Positions 29,913 through 42,209 are shown, counted from the first letter of the stretch. The stretch is DNA of 64,000 nucleotides from Clavaria fumosa (GCA_951802425.1 OX637806.1:1736001-1800000), one strand, 5' to 3'. Translations and numbers: made by a program. Notes: generated by a model not told the origin, from the sequence alone.

Positions 29913-32900
29913 CTAGTCTTGGTTACAATGTAAACTGTCTATCAAAACTAATGTTCCTGCTCCAATGCCAAATGTACCTGGTGGGCAGCTATAGTATGCA
30001 ACATGAGCTATTATCTGTTGTTTCTCCATGACAATTGCCTGATGAGGATCTGATTGTTGACTATAAACAACACTGCTCAAGAAACCTGGCCTAGATTGAT
30101 ATGGGCTCATTTTTTTATCACCTGCTGAGAGGAGTCTGTGTGGAGAAACAATGACAAAAATGTGTGACTTCCCCATTACCACCTGAGTCCACATTGACAC
30201 AATAAATCCTGCATGAGTACCTCCACTTCTGGTCCTATAACTGATAGAACTGTTGCCAGGGTGCATGGTGAATGTTGAATAATTATGTCCCTTGTGCTGT
30301 AAATGATGTAAAGGAACTGCCATTGGGGGTAAAACATAGGTATCCATTGGATGAGGTAAATCCTTGAAATGCCAGATAGGAGAGGATGGTAAGAGCATGT
30401 TCAGGTATGTGAGGATTGAATCATAGACATCAAGAGGGAGTGTCTTGCCTCCACCATTGTGTTGTGCTTCATCAAGGGGAGACATTGTTGATGGTGTTGT
30501 CTCAGAGTCTGCCTGTGGGACAAGTACATGCAAGGCCTTGCTCAGTGGGTTGCCTAGAGCAATGCAACCCTGCATAAATGCTGCCAAATGGCCCTGCTGG
30601 CAAATTTGACGCAACATGGTGAAGTCCAGCTCCCAAATGTGTCCATTAGTCTTGATCTTCTGCAAAGCCCCATTATGTCGTTCATAAGCAAATTCACTAA
30701 TCTTCATCAAGGGTCCCCAGAATTTCATCAGATCAACATTGTGCATGGCATAGTGGTGATTTGGTCGAGTGTTCACATTTGGAAAAAGCTGTTTTGATGA
30801 CATGCAGTACTTGATGTAGTGGTCAAGATAAGAATCTGCTGAAGTGGGTGATGCAGAGTATGAGCAGAGGATGTTTGTGCAAGTCACAAGGTCATAAAAG
30901 TTGTCCAGAAGTGCCATATGGGTTTTGTTGGGTGATGAAAGCCACATCTCAGGTAGAACCACAGGGAGAAAGATGGTGAAGAGTGTTAGCCAGTGATCAG
31001 CTTTCAGCTTTCCATGTGATTTATCTCCCAGGTTTGTTGGTGGGCGCTCTATCCAACTGGGTATTTTGACATCAGAAAGACAAGCATGGATTTTTGACAA
31101 TGCAGCTGTATCAAAGCTACACATAGTTCTTGAGACTGCTTCCTCAGAGTATTCATCATCTGATTCTGACTCTTCTTCATCAGGCTGAAATTCATCATCA
31201 CCACTATCATTGCTGCCACCATCTGATAGTAGAATATATGCATCAGAATGAAGGCATTTCAGATGCAGGGGTGTCTCCTCATATTGCTGACTTTCTAGAT
31301 GGAGAGCATTGAGCTCTTCATCCAACATTTCAACATCAATATCAGCATCAAAATAGTTGGTAAGTGATGAGGTGGGTGCAGTAGCATCATCATTTTCTGG
31401 AGTTCCCAAGTCATCAGCTAATGGTGACATCCCAATTCCCCATTTTACATGCACATGATGCTGGAGTATACCCTCAATCCAATTGTGCATAACACCCAAA
31501 ACAGTGTGGCAGACAGGATCACAATATAGAAGTCAATGAAGTGATGACCAGCGTACTCCATGCTGAGAAAAAAGTTCTTTGCACTTCTTTTTGGTAACTG
31601 CTTGCCGCCATTGTTCAGCAGCTGCCAGGACATTAACTCCTACACGCATCTTCTATGACCTAGAGTCTAGATTATCCATGTCTGCCCAATGAAGTTCACA
31701 GAATGAGCAGAAATGGTGTGATCCCACACCTGCAAAGTCAAGAGCCTTGCAGATAGCCAACAGATCACCAATGGCTGGAAGGACAGCAGCACACTTCCAT
31801 ATTCCATCTGGATGACAATGTGTTTGGATAGTTTTCCCATTCCACATAGCCTCAAGTTGGTCAACAATGGGATCAGAAACAGCAGTGATTGTTGTAACAT
31901 TTGGTTCCTTTGGTCCAGGTGTGATGCCAGCAAAGAAGGTATTCTCAACAAGGTGTTGAAGTTCATATGGCAAATTGAGACAAAACAACATAATTGCTCC
32001 ACATGATACAGACTTCCCAGCAATCTTATTTGTCAGAGGATTAAACCAGTCAATGTAATAACTGAATGTCAGATTGCCAGGGGTTGTGGTGAATGCTCCA
32101 AGACTATGCCAAGCTGGACTATCCCAGATAGAGTGCATAACATCAGATGTTGGATGATGAGCATATGATTTGTCAATGAGTTCTTCAATGCCAGGATGAG
32201 AAAGGAAGAACTTGAGCCATGACTCAAAGTCTTGTGTGCTGTAGAGACGTTGGGGGACAATGCGTGGACCTCCTTGAGTTGACCTTGTTGTCTAAAGAGT
32301 CTCACCACAGGGTTTGCTTCAAGGTGACTCCTGATGGGTGCAAATTTGTGGTAGCCCATTGAGAGCATATTTTGCATAGCATTTAGGGCAGCAGATTGAA
32401 CGCATGATTTTTGGTTCTATGGAAAGGGCAGCCATTGCAGTGCGAACATCACTTGGCAAAGTAAACACAGGCTTGGAGTTGGTCTGGGATTCAGAGGGCA
32501 GGTGAGGCTCAGCTTGAGCCATCAGGTGTCCAAGATTAATGGCCATAACCACAAGGACTTCCAGCATCTTCATGACTTGAGTAGTCATGGCACAACTGAG
32601 GCCACATACAAGATGCAGCCAAGCTGCTAGGGTGTATGCCAGTGCAAAAATTGATTGCCTACTTGTGTTGAAGCCTCGTTGGACCTTAGTAGATGCTAAG
32701 AGGTTATAGGGATGACAAACATTCTAATTTCAGAATCAATAACACCATAGGCAAGCCCATGGCCTTGACTGTGTGCTTCTGTCTCTGACTCCTCTGTCAC
32801 AATGGGTGGTATCTCTTCTACATTGGCAGCCTGGAGGGAGGGGGCTAGGGTCAGTATTGTTGTATTTTAGGTGTTATGGGGCATACCAGTGGGGTAATAG

Positions 32901-33168
32901 GCACCAGATTCTTGTCCTTCCAACAGTGTTGTGTGCAAGTTGATGGGGCAACAAGCCAGCCAGGTTGTACCTCACCATGTTCATTGGAGAATGATTTGGA
33001 AGCACAGCTGTACTGACATGTGCAAACAACTTTTATTCCAGCTTGTGAAGATGGTCTGGGTGCTGATGCCATTGTAAAGGCAGAGAGGCAGAGCAACGAG
33101 AAGATGATGGTGGCAACCGAAGGGCCAGATGATGCTGTACTGCATGCATCTACCGTGCGGTACAACAT
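29913..33168 (-). pseudogene. Tnp2-type (Transposase_21) transposase, nonsense-riddled
   Basis: The first exon near 32870-33168 has the N-terminal Cys block (VVCTCQYSC...NEHGEVQPGWL). From 32588 down to 29913 a single frame is readable. It runs CCPKCYAKYALNGLPQICTH, FESWLKFFLSHPGIEELIDK, SIWDSPAWHSLG, FSYYIDWFNPLTNKIAGKS, CGAIMLFCLNLPYEL, ENTFFAGITPGPKEP, HHFCSFCELHWADMD, HTVLGVMHNWIEGILQHH and NVDLMKFWGPLMKISEFAYE. These blocks are typical of agaricomycete Tnp2 transposases. The frame contains stops at 32319-32321 (TGA), about 24 nt further on (TAG), at 31653-31655 (TAG) and near 31537 (TGA). Several fit CGA-to-TGA changes. Not functional. Confidence 0.85.
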
Positions 33169-33197
33169 TCAGTCACACGGGAACAGGTCACAAGTGT

Positions 33198-33335
33198 GAC
33201 AGGCACGTGACTGAACAGGTGACTGGACAGGTGACTGGACAGCTAACTGGCCACTAACTGGCCACTAACTGGCCACTAACTGGCCACTACACGGACATGA
33301 CATGTGGCGCAGCAATTGGACAGCTAATTGTGTGT
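33198..33335 (-). repeat. Right subterminal inverted repeat with 11-bp tandem array
   Basis: Inverse match to 27635-27717. Inside it CTAACTGGCCA repeats four times in tandem at about 33243-33288, absent from the left end. Confidence 0.85.
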
Positions 33336-33351
33336 TGTGTGAGCAGCCCTG

Positions 33352-33978
33352 TGCCTGGTCCCTCAGGTACAGCTTACCAATCAGGCATAGCTGCTTTTGG
33401 TAAGCTGCTATGACCGTGGGAAATTTTGTGCACAGCTTGCAAAATATGACTTTTTATACACCAAAAAATCGGCAAAAATCAGGAGATTCAGAATCTGGAC
33501 ACCCCACATTTGTATCTGCCTTGGTTCAGTGTCAATTTGCAAAATACACAGAAAATATTCATTTTCCACAATTCTGCAGTACTCTGCAGTACTCTGGCTT
33601 GAAAATGGTTAGTGGAGGATACACACATTACCTGTGGACATATGGGGAGGGTGTAGATTAGTTTAACAACCCACCCACCATCTCTGTCACCTCCCTGAAA
33701 TCCATTACTAGGAATTAGGGTTATTGGCCTGGGAGCATGGCTATTTGTTATATTGCAAATTCCAGCCATCAGACTACACCTTATGACATCTAATACAATC
33801 ATACAAAAGCCCATAATATTTGGTGCAGAACTACAGATTCCCCATGTCTATTTTCCCAAATTCCTCAAAATCTCTCCCCAGACAGTCCCCTTTGTCAAAT
33901 CACATATTCCTGTGGTCTGATAGCTGACAAGGTATGCATGAATACATCTTCAAAGTTTGGTGAAGTTAGGCCAAGTTC
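33352..33978. other. Non-coding gap between two transposons
   Basis: Contains a hairpin with arms CAGCTTACCAA (33370-33380) and TTGGTAAGCTG (33397-33407). A 108-residue minus-strand ORF has no recognised domain and is probably repeat-derived. Confidence 0.5.
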
Positions 33979-35747
33979 TCAGGAAGATAGCCCAGAATGT
34001 GTGAGGGCTTTAGAGATGTAGTCAACTGGTCTCCATGTGCCATCAGTCTGCAACTGGGAAAGAACTCTGCCTGTTGCGAGGTTACTCACATCTGTTTCTA
34101 CCTTCCACATACCTGAGTCCTGGGGTAGAGCAAGGACTGGGGCTGAGACAAGTGCCCTTTTCAAGTCCAGGAAGGCTGCGACCTGTTCTGCTTGCCAGCA
34201 CCATGGGATGTTGCTGGTCAGCTTGAACAGGGGTTTGGCTTGTGTGGACAAGTTGGGGATGAAGCAGCGCAGATGGTTGATCATGCCTAAGAAGCATTGG
34301 AGCTCCTTAATGTTTCGAGGGGTTGGCCAGTCCTGTATGGCCTGTGCTTTGGCCGGGTTGTGTTCGAGTCAGTTATGGGAGAGCCTGAGTCCCAAGTAGA
34401 AAACCTCCGCCTTTTCAAATTCACACTTACTCAGTCACAGACACAACCCATTGTCATGGAACCTCTGCAGCACATGGTCCATCCAGTAATGGTGGGTTGC
34501 AAGGTCGTTGGTGAATACAATGACGTCATTGATGTATGCGAGTACATGTCCACCAGTGATTTCTTCCCTCAGGATATGGTTCATGAATCTTTGGAAGGTC
34601 GCGGGGGCATTCTGGAGGCCAAACCACATTACTGTTGGTTCAAACAAACCTTGCGAGGTCAAGAAGGCACATCTTTCTTGGTGACCCTCCCACAACCTCA
34701 TGGATGGGAACCCACCCTTCGCGTCAATCTTGGAGAAGATCTTCGCACCACAAAGTTTGTCCATGCAGTCCCTGATTTGTGGTAGTGGAAATTTGTCCTT
34801 GATCAAGTATGAATTGAGGCACGAGTAGTTGATGATGGGTCGGAGCTTGTCCTTTTCTCGCTTGAAGAAGAATGGGCTAGCATAGGGGGACTTAGAGGGT
34901 CTTATTCTCCCCGATGCTAGTTGCTCATTGATCCATCGGTTCATCTCAGTGAATAGAGCTTGGAGGATAAGTGCCCTGGATCCTCGCAGAACTCGATTTT
35001 GATGTCGAAGTCAGGTTGCGGTTTGGGCAGTTCATCCCACTTAGCTTCACGGAAGACCATCGGGTATAGGGATGGCCAGTCTGGCATGGTTGCGGTGTCT
35101 GGGAAATGGTTGTCCATGACGGTTTGGAAGGCATTGTCATAGTCATGGGTTTTGGGGTAGCGGTATTGGGGGCTAAGTCCAGGGAACGGGAAACAATTCT
35201 GGGGGCAGTGCTTGAAAGATATCTTCCCCTGAGTCCAATTGATGTCAGGGTTGTGTCTCGTTAGCCAGTCATGTCCCAGAATTATCTTATGCAACTTTGT
35301 TGTCCCAAGCAGGAAGTGAATTCATTCTTGGTGGTCACCTATCACCAGGATGAGATCAATTCCATATTTGATAGGGCCATTCTTATTCGCAGTGCTGTTG
35401 ACGTTGTAGACCTTGATTGGTGTTGGTAAGGGCATAGGTTCCAGTCCAAGGTCCTTACACCAGTCGAGATCCATGAAACAATTGGTACATCCTGAGTCTA
35501 CCAGAACCTTGGCACTCCCCCATTGTGTGGTGGTGAGTGTCTCAAAGTGTGCCAGCAGAGTCAGTTCTCTCTTCTGTCTCTTTGGCTTCTCTTCCATGAC
35601 CTTTACTGTGGTTTTGTCCTTGAGTCCATTCGTGCTCTGGGCATGTCTCCATTGCAAGATTGTGTATTTGGGTATACTTGCTACGGTTACAGGGGCGGGG
35701 GTGGGAACATGGCTCGTACTATTACAGAGGCGTGAGTTCGGACTCAC
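33979..35747 (-). pseudogene. Protease-RT-RNase H region of the decayed element
   Basis: The protease active site VLVDSGCTNCFMD is near 35450-35490, then LHKIILGHDWLTRHNPDINW. The RT runs from MNRWINEQLASGRIRPSKSP through FGLQNAPATFQRFMNHILRE to LAYINDVIVF, where Asn replaces the catalytic Asp of YxDD. RNase H starts MINHLRCFIPNLSTQAKPLF and ends about VLSQLQTDGTWRPVDYISKA. Damage: TGA at 35322-35324 (DHQE-stop-IHFLLG), a 1-nt deletion near 34940 shifting the RT frame, TGA at 34435-34437 (GLCL-stop-LSKCEF) and another TGA near 34370 (SHN-stop-LEHNPAK). Confidence 0.85.
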
Positions 35748-35799
35748 TGTGCCTCTTCTCCAAAACCCTGCTCCTGGGTAGGAGCTGATGGAGACTGTT

Positions 35800-37102
35800 T
35801 TTGTTGTTGCTGGACCTGCGGGGCACCAGCCATCTGCCTCTCTCTTTTGTATATCCCGAGCCTGTTGCGAAGCAGCGCCAACTCATTCTTGTATTCTTCC
35901 ACTTCCATCTGGGCAGGGGCCATTGCGTGAACCTGCAGCCTCGGGACATAGGGGCGAGTGTCTGGGAGGTGGCAGTTGCAGGCAATGTGGCCTACCTGGC
36001 CACAACGGAAGCATCGACACTCGGCGGCAGGGGCTCATGTCTGGTCCACAATCATCCGGTCACTGGCACCAGCGGGATGGGGCCTGATCTGCGGAGCAGG
36101 GGTGCGTTGCTGCTGCTGCGGGGCGGAGGGGAAGCGGGGTATGGGTCATGGGGGGTTCGGGTTAGGGTATCGGGGGGGTATGGGGGTTGGGCGAGGTTGT
36201 TGGAACTGGGGAGGGGTTGGGCGACCAGTGTTCTGCTCATGCATGATAGCATCAAGTCTCCTCTGCTGGGTGTCCAGCCTCTCGACTAGGCCTTTCCACT
36301 TGATGTAGGTGGTCAGCTTCGGGTTGACGCCGTAGACATGAGTAGTCAACCTCCTATTGAGATTGAGTTCCAGCCAGTGGACTAGGATGTCTGAGTCTCC
36401 ACCCGGGTCCAGGTCGGCCTTGCGCATCAGTGTCTCGAACTGTGCGAAGAACTCCACAGCTTCCAACGGACCCTGTTTCAGCTTCACAATGTCATTTAGG
36501 GCAGTCACAGTAACGTTGGGGTTGTCAAAGGCCCTTTGCAAGTCCGTGACAAAATCTTCCCAGGTCCTGGCTACTCCAGCGTTCAAGATCTCATCTGCCC
36601 TCATATTTGCCCATTCCATGGCGAAACCATCTCCAGTGATCTTGCTCAACACGAATAAGATCTTGTTGAGGTCAGTTGTGTAGAGTCCCTGGTTTCCCAA
36701 GAACTGTAATCTGAGGGACTGTAGGAAGGTCTGGAAATTCTTCTTGTTGCTGTCAAATGGGGCGACGGCTAGGTCCAGCCTTGGCATTTGGGCTGCAGGG
36801 ACAGGGTCTGCCATTTCGGGCTCGGGCAAGGGTGGTGGTGAGGGTTCGGGTGGCGATGGACTCGCGGGTTGGGGTTGTGGTTCTGGAGTCATGGGTGACT
36901 GTGGTGGTGGTGGTGACGGTGCTGGTTGGACTAGGTGCTTGTCTAAAGTCGCAAAGTCAACAGGGGGCTCTGTAAGAACTGGCAGTGCTGGGGGGGATGA
37001 GGTTGGTAGGTCTGCAGATGTAAACGATGGGGCAGTATTCGTGGAGGATGAACTGTTTGAATCCGAGGAGACTAAGTTCTGTCTGGATCTCCACGGAAAC
37101 AT
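35800..37102 (-). pseudogene. Gag of the decayed element
   Basis: A Pro/Ser-rich N terminus, then a Retrotrans_gag-like domain running from RLDLAVAPFDSNKKNFQTFL through WANMRADEILNAGVARTWED and VTALNDIVKLKQGPLEAVEF to WLELNLNRRLTTHVYG. After a TGA at 36146-36148 the same frame continues, meets a second TGA near 36037, and then shows the zinc knuckle CFRCGQVGHIACNC near 35972-36013. Both stops fit CGA ancestors. Confidence 0.8.
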
Positions 37103-37647
37103 GTGTTGGCCTGATCATCGGCTCGTCATTGTCAGAGTTTACATAGTCCTCAAGATTGTCGAGGTTGATGTCGATGGTGCTATGTGCTGGTGACCTCGTT
37201 CCTGAGATTGCAGAGTTGGGCAGGGCTACTCTCAGTGCTTCTCTCAATCTCTCCTCTCGTCTATTCTGTTCCTGTGCATATAGCCTTGCGAAGTAGGGGG
37301 CTAACCTTCTCTCCTCTTCAATAATCCAAAGTTCAAATGGGCATAGCTCTCACGGTCTCAGCACTGCAGTCTCAGTTTCAGAATAGTCTGATTCTGTCAG
37401 GGTGTCCAGGTAGAAGTTTGTTCTTATGCAGCTGTCAAAGTATCTGCTCCAGTATTTGTCCTCTCCAAAGTCCAGTATGGTGGTAAGCCACTTGTCTGTG
37501 ATGTCTTTGTTATGTGTCGGGTATGCCAGGATGGACCTGGATGGTTCTCTCATCATTCTGTCACACATGACAGGCAGGGGAATGAGAAAGAAGCTAGGCT
37601 TACTGGGATGGGCAGGGTCGAGGTAGCTGGGGTGGTCACTGAAATTG

Positions 37648-38190
37648 TGTCAGTCCAGGGTCCTCACAGAAAGTGAGAGGGGAAATAACTCGATTTCAGT
37701 GTAAGGGACTGACACTACTACATGGGTACTATATATACTAGGGAAGGGGGCTGTGCAGCATGAGTGAGTCATGAGGATACAAGCAAGGCTATGCACACTG
37801 AGTTGCGAGGTGTAGGGGAGGTGGATTAGGGTAAATGAGATGCTAAAATGGGAAGGCAGCAGGCAGGCACAGATAGGGAGCGCAGACAAGAGAAATGCTT
37901 GGCGTGGGCTTGGTTGTCCGAGGGGAGACCTCAGTTAAACCCGATTAGGATAGATTGATTGATGGGACCTGTCAGTTCCACTATTGCAGATCCGCCTCCA
38001 TCACAAATTCCAAAGTGTGGGAAAGTTCGAGAAACATGGGTGCGGGCACGTGACAGGCACTTGTTGGGGGCCCTGTAGGCGCTGGTGCATGGTCACAAGT
38101 GTCCCCAAGGTTGCGGGCGGTCACGTGACTCCATGTCTGCATCTCGTCGCTGGAGTTCAATGGTGGTGGCTTACATAAGCAATCCTGACA
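37648..38190 (-). repeat. 5' LTR of the decayed element
   Basis: 543 bp. In element orientation it starts TGTCAGGATTGCTTATGTAAGC and ends CCTGGACTGACA. It contains GTCACGTGACC and GTCACGTGCCC words, and a TATATATAGT box at about 37730-37738. No partner LTR remains. Confidence 0.85.
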
Positions 38191-38713
38191 CATAATCTAT
38201 AGAAATTAGGTCTAACATAGTGTTGTTAGCTCAGTCGTAGTACAGACTGGATTGCAGTCTACCTAACATAGTGTTGTTCTACATTAGGACATAAGAAAAT
38301 GTTAAACGGAGGATGAAAACCAATAACACTCACAGCTCAGTCGTAGTACGGGCTGAGCTGTGTATGTGCAAAGTGCAATAACCAAAAAGGCAAATGAGAT
38401 TACGTAAGGTGGCCGGTTGATTACCAACACTTTTGCTAATGATTGATGACCTATGACAATTGTCATGCTAGATATCATTGAACCTATTAACAGTATGCAT
38501 AAAAAGACACAAGCCTGTGATCAAGTTTTCTAATTATGTTATGCTGGGCAAGCTATACTACAGATTTTGGTTGCTCTGCGTGAATTTTCGGGGGAAAAGT
38601 CACACTGGCATGTGACACTGGCTCTGGGCTGGAGTGATGATGTCCTCGACACTGCTCAGCGGCAATTTTGGCGGTCTCCCCCCTGGCTCTCCCCCAACTT
38701 GTATGTCCCTCCC
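38191..38713. other. Right border of the island; short repeats
   Basis: TAACATAGTGTTGTT occurs twice (about 38213 and 38267) and AGCTCAGTCGTAGTAC twice (about 38228 and 38334). The second word resembles a tRNA A box, but no matching B box or cloverleaf follows. The channel promoter lies at the right end. Confidence 0.45.
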
Positions 38714-41700
38714 ATGTGCAAGTATCCCATGACGCTCGCTCACCTTGCTCTCGAAGACAAATTCGAAGGTCCATGGTTTACTACCCAGCTCAGCCTTTCC
38801 TTGACAATCGGTCTTTCCTCATTCCTCCTCTTTTCTTACTGTCGCACGAGGTGGCCGCTTTTATTTGCCCCTCGAACGAAGCTGAAAGGTATTTAATAAA
38901 GCTCCTGTTGTTGTGTTTCGACCATTGATCGCGATACAGCATTCTCACCCCACGAAGCACATGCTCATCAGGCCTTCTTTGGATGGATCTTGCCTACAAT
39001 CAGGGCATCAGAATTCACGGTCCTGCAGATAGTGGGTCTCGATGCGGCCGTGGTGAGTACGTTGCGGTCGCCCAAACCAGACTGACAGCAGTTCAGCTCC
39101 TCAACTTCCTCAAGATGTCCTTCTATCTATTTTCGGTTTGCTCGATGTTTGCGGCCGCAATTCTCATGCCTATCAACTGGATGGTGTGGTTTGCTATGCC
39201 CAGACTTCCTTTAAATTATTGAAATTAGCCTTAGGGCAATATGGGTGAAGGTGGCGATGACGAAAACAATTGGCCTGAAATTGCTCCTGGAGATACTCCC
39301 GCCAAATCCCCCGGACGGGACTGGCTTGACTTGACCAGTGACGCCAACTCATATCTAATCGCCCATCTTCTGTTCACGTATCTGTTTGCTATCACTGCAC
39401 TTTTCTTCATCTACAAGAATTACCGCCGCTTCATACATTCTCGCCAGCTCTTCTCACTTGAACACGTTCATTCTATACCAGCCCGCACCGTCATGATCAC
39501 CAACCTTCCCATTCATCTCCGAAGCGAGCGGTTGCTAGCGGAATACTTTGAGAATATGGAACTGAGTGTAGAGAGTGTCAGTGTGTGTAGGGAGGTCGGA
39601 TCTCTCAAGAGGGCTCTTGACGAAAGGACGCATGCCTTGCTAGCGCTGGAGGCAGAATGGGTCAAGTATGTGGGCAACCCCAGCTCTGTGGGGTCGGGCG
39701 ATCCTTCGGAATGGGCACACCTGAGCGAGGTGGAAGCTTCTGGATTAGAGCTTCACCAAGAGCGACTCGTCGTGCCGCATCGCAATCGCCCTACATTGCG
39801 TTTGGGATGGTTCTTTCCAGAGGTGGATGCAATACAGCACCTTGAGGTTCGATTTAGGGCGGCAGATGAGAAAGTGAAGAAGTTGCGACGGGCCAGGAAG
39901 TTCAAGACGACTCATGTAGCATTTGTGACCTTCGAAAAGATGTCGAGCGCCGTGGGTCGCTATGATTGTTCCTCTTTGATCTCTTGAAATTAACTCAACT
40001 CTAGCAAATCACAATTCAAACGGCGCTTTCACCCGACCCCCACACTTGTACCGTACATGCCGCTCCAGACCCTCGCGACGTTGTGTGGGCCAATATGACT
40101 GCCACGCTCAACACAACCAGGCTCCGCCACGCCTTGGTCCTCTGTTGCATGGCGGCATTGCTTTCCTTTTGGATATTCCCTACCACAGCCTTGGCCAGTC
40201 TGCTCAGCTACAAGGAAATCAAGAAGTCAATGCCGTGGCTTGGAAGGATGATCGATAGTAATGATAAACTCAGGGCAGTGGTACAAAATTCATTGCCATC
40301 CGTTGCGATGATCAGCTTGAATGCTCTGCTGCCTTTTCTACTACAAGGTTTGTCTTAACCTGCCGAATAGAACCACGCAACTGACTTAATCAGCCCTGAC
40401 TTATGGCGAAGGCCTTCGTGCCCTCAGCTGGATTGAGTATTCACTCTTGAAAAAGTGCTTTCCATGCACTCAGCAGTTTATCCTTCAAACTGATCATATT
40501 ATAGATACTTTCTCTTCCTTCTTATCAATGTTGTTTTCATCTTCCTACTGGCGAGTACATACTGGCAGCTCGTCCAAGATCTAGCAAATTCTCCTGCGAA
40601 AATACCAGAAAAACTTGCCCATGCTTTACAGGCGGGTCGAGCAAGGCATTTCTTCCTTTCCTATGTCATACTCCAAGGTAGGTCGACATTCTGTTCCTAC
40701 AGGCCATATTTTGGTTGAACGCTCATTCTCAGGGTTAGGCATAATGCCTCTTCAACTGCTCAACCTGGGTGTAGTTTTGCCACGCTTTTTCTACCTTACT
40801 TTTATCACACGGACACCTCGAGGTAAATCCGTCGAAAAGACCACATTCGCATTTTCTGACAATAATACAAGATTACGCAGAACTCAATGCTCCTCCCATG
40901 ATCAATTATGGCGTGGTTTACCCTCAGGCCATCCTCATGTTTGTCATCACCTTGCTGTACAGCGTCCATTACCCTCCAATTGTCTTTTTTGGGGCCATTT
41001 ATTTCGGCGTGGCATATGTTGTATACAAATACAAACTCTTGTTCGGTGAGCACAAGACAAGCGTTTACCGGCTCGTCGCTCAGCTGGTGCTGCAGTGTTT
41101 TACAAGCCATACGAATCTCAAGGGCAGGCTTGGCCGATAACTTTCGTTCGGCTTATTTGGGGTGTCATCATCTTTCTCGTATTCATGATTGGGAATTTCA
41201 TCCTCAGTGAATCCTACGTCTTGTCAACCCTCCTGATACCGCTTCTCATGGGTACCATCCTTTGGTCATGGCACATCGCCGCCACTTTGAGGCCGCTCAG
41301 TGAATATGTCAACCTCAATTCGGTGTGTGAGGTACAAAGGGGGGAAGATACTGCGGATGTTTTGAGACTGAGAGCTGTGCATCCCGTGAGTTGGTCGCAG
41401 AGGTACTCTTTTCATTCTCTCAAATAGAAACTTGTCCACTCAACTTGTTCAAGCAATCTGAACCGCCGACGTTATGCTCAGAATGACGAGACATTTTATG
41501 CTGCACCAGAGGATGAAAGGACGGATTATGTGAGTATATGAGAAATGAACTCGCTGTTCTACACTGACATCCTGGGTAGTCACAACCTCCGATGGCCAAC
41601 TGGTATAGCGGAATCCTTAAGTGTGTTACAGATCCAATTATCGTTACCAAACCTGAATGCCCTCGTACTAGCACCGGCAAGCGACGCTACGGTCATCCTG

Positions 41701-42209
41701 CGCTGACTGGCGTACTGCCCGAACCCTGGCTTCCGTTGAAGAAAGGACAGAGCCTGATCAACAGTAATCGTCATGACGGTCTGCGCCGAAACGATGAAAG
41801 CCAGACGGTTTTGCTTGCGCTTCGAAAGAGATCCAGTTTTTCCCCCCAAAAGCGACGTGCACCAGCTCTGGTGGAAGACAGCAGCCACTCGCTTGGACTT
41901 GGAACCTCGATATATACTGGAGCAGCAAATCCGGATACTAATAGCCTTTCCCGATCTCAGACCTTTTCGGCAGTACCACAACATAGACTCAGCTTCGACC
42001 CTGCCAGTGGGGTCATTATGTTACCCGAGAGCGGAGATTGGTTGGAACGCGACAGTGAGAGCAGCGAGGAACAGCTGGAACCAGAGAGTTCAAGAGGTGT
42101 TAGAGAAACTCCTGCATCTCCTTCGAGGAGATACGGGACATATTATCATCATCCCGAGAGAAGGCGACAGCGGATCCCGGGGGCTTTTTTTTTGACAGAA
42201 AGCACCTAA
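38714..42209 (+). CDS. CSC1/TMEM63-type osmosensitive calcium-permeable channel
   Basis: Thirteen exons: 38714-38888, 38940-39052, 39097-39183, 39235-39951, 40005-40347, 40394-40454, 40505-40677, 40733-40822, 40872-41045, 41096-41402, 41454-41529, 41580-41620, 41672-42209. The N-terminal module (FTTQLSLSLTIGLSSFLLFS, then RTKLKAFSPHEAHAHQAFFG) is the RSN1_TM part. A cytosolic domain holds ARTVMITNLPIHLRSE and FKTTHVAFVTFEKMSS. The RSN1_7TM core follows with ALTYGEGLRALSWIEYSLLK, GIMPLQLLNLGVVLPRFFY, MINYGVVYPQAILMFVITLL and FGAIYFGVAYVVYKYKLLF. The C terminus has GILNTGKRRYGHPALTGVLP and a Ser-rich tail. The start could be 38714 or the ATG at 38729. The last intron (51 nt, no stop) could be retained in frame. 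Faces the chitin synthase gene. Confidence 0.92.

Larger units (their letters stand above)
27564..33351. mobile_element. Decayed Plavaka-like (CACTA/Tnp2) DNA transposon
   Basis: About 5.8 kb with convergent genes: an accessory gene on plus (27879-29833) and a Tnp2-type transposase on minus (29913-33168). The ends carry long inverted repeats. A 21-nt identical block containing CACAATTAGCTGTCCAAT lies at 27635-27655 and, inverted, at 33315-33335; a 15-nt block CCACATGTCATGTCC lies at 27663 and inverted at 33293; further CCTGTCCAG repeats follow. Outermost words CAGGGG (27564) and, inverted, CAGGGC (about 33351) are taken as the termini, with TG on both sides as a possible 2-bp duplication. Both genes hold in-frame stops, so the copy cannot move itself. 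Confidence 0.82.
33979..38190 (-). mobile_element. Truncated, decayed Ty3/gypsy element
   Basis: Minus strand, right to left: 5' LTR (37648-38190), leader (about 37103-37647), gag with zinc knuckle, protease, reverse transcriptase and the start of RNase H, then loss of similarity near 33979. Integrase and the 3' LTR are absent. It is a different family from the element at 1-6198, but its LTR begins like the solo LTRs (TGTCAGGATTGCTTA). Confidence 0.88.

Noticed and set aside
33243..33288. Regularly spaced repeats that might suggest a CRISPR-like array
   Set aside because: Contiguous 11-bp tandem units without spacers, lying inside a transposon end of a fungal genome.
36354..37193. Plus-strand Gly/Val/Ser-rich ORFs over the gag region
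   Set aside because: Antisense shadows of the proline-rich gag N terminus.
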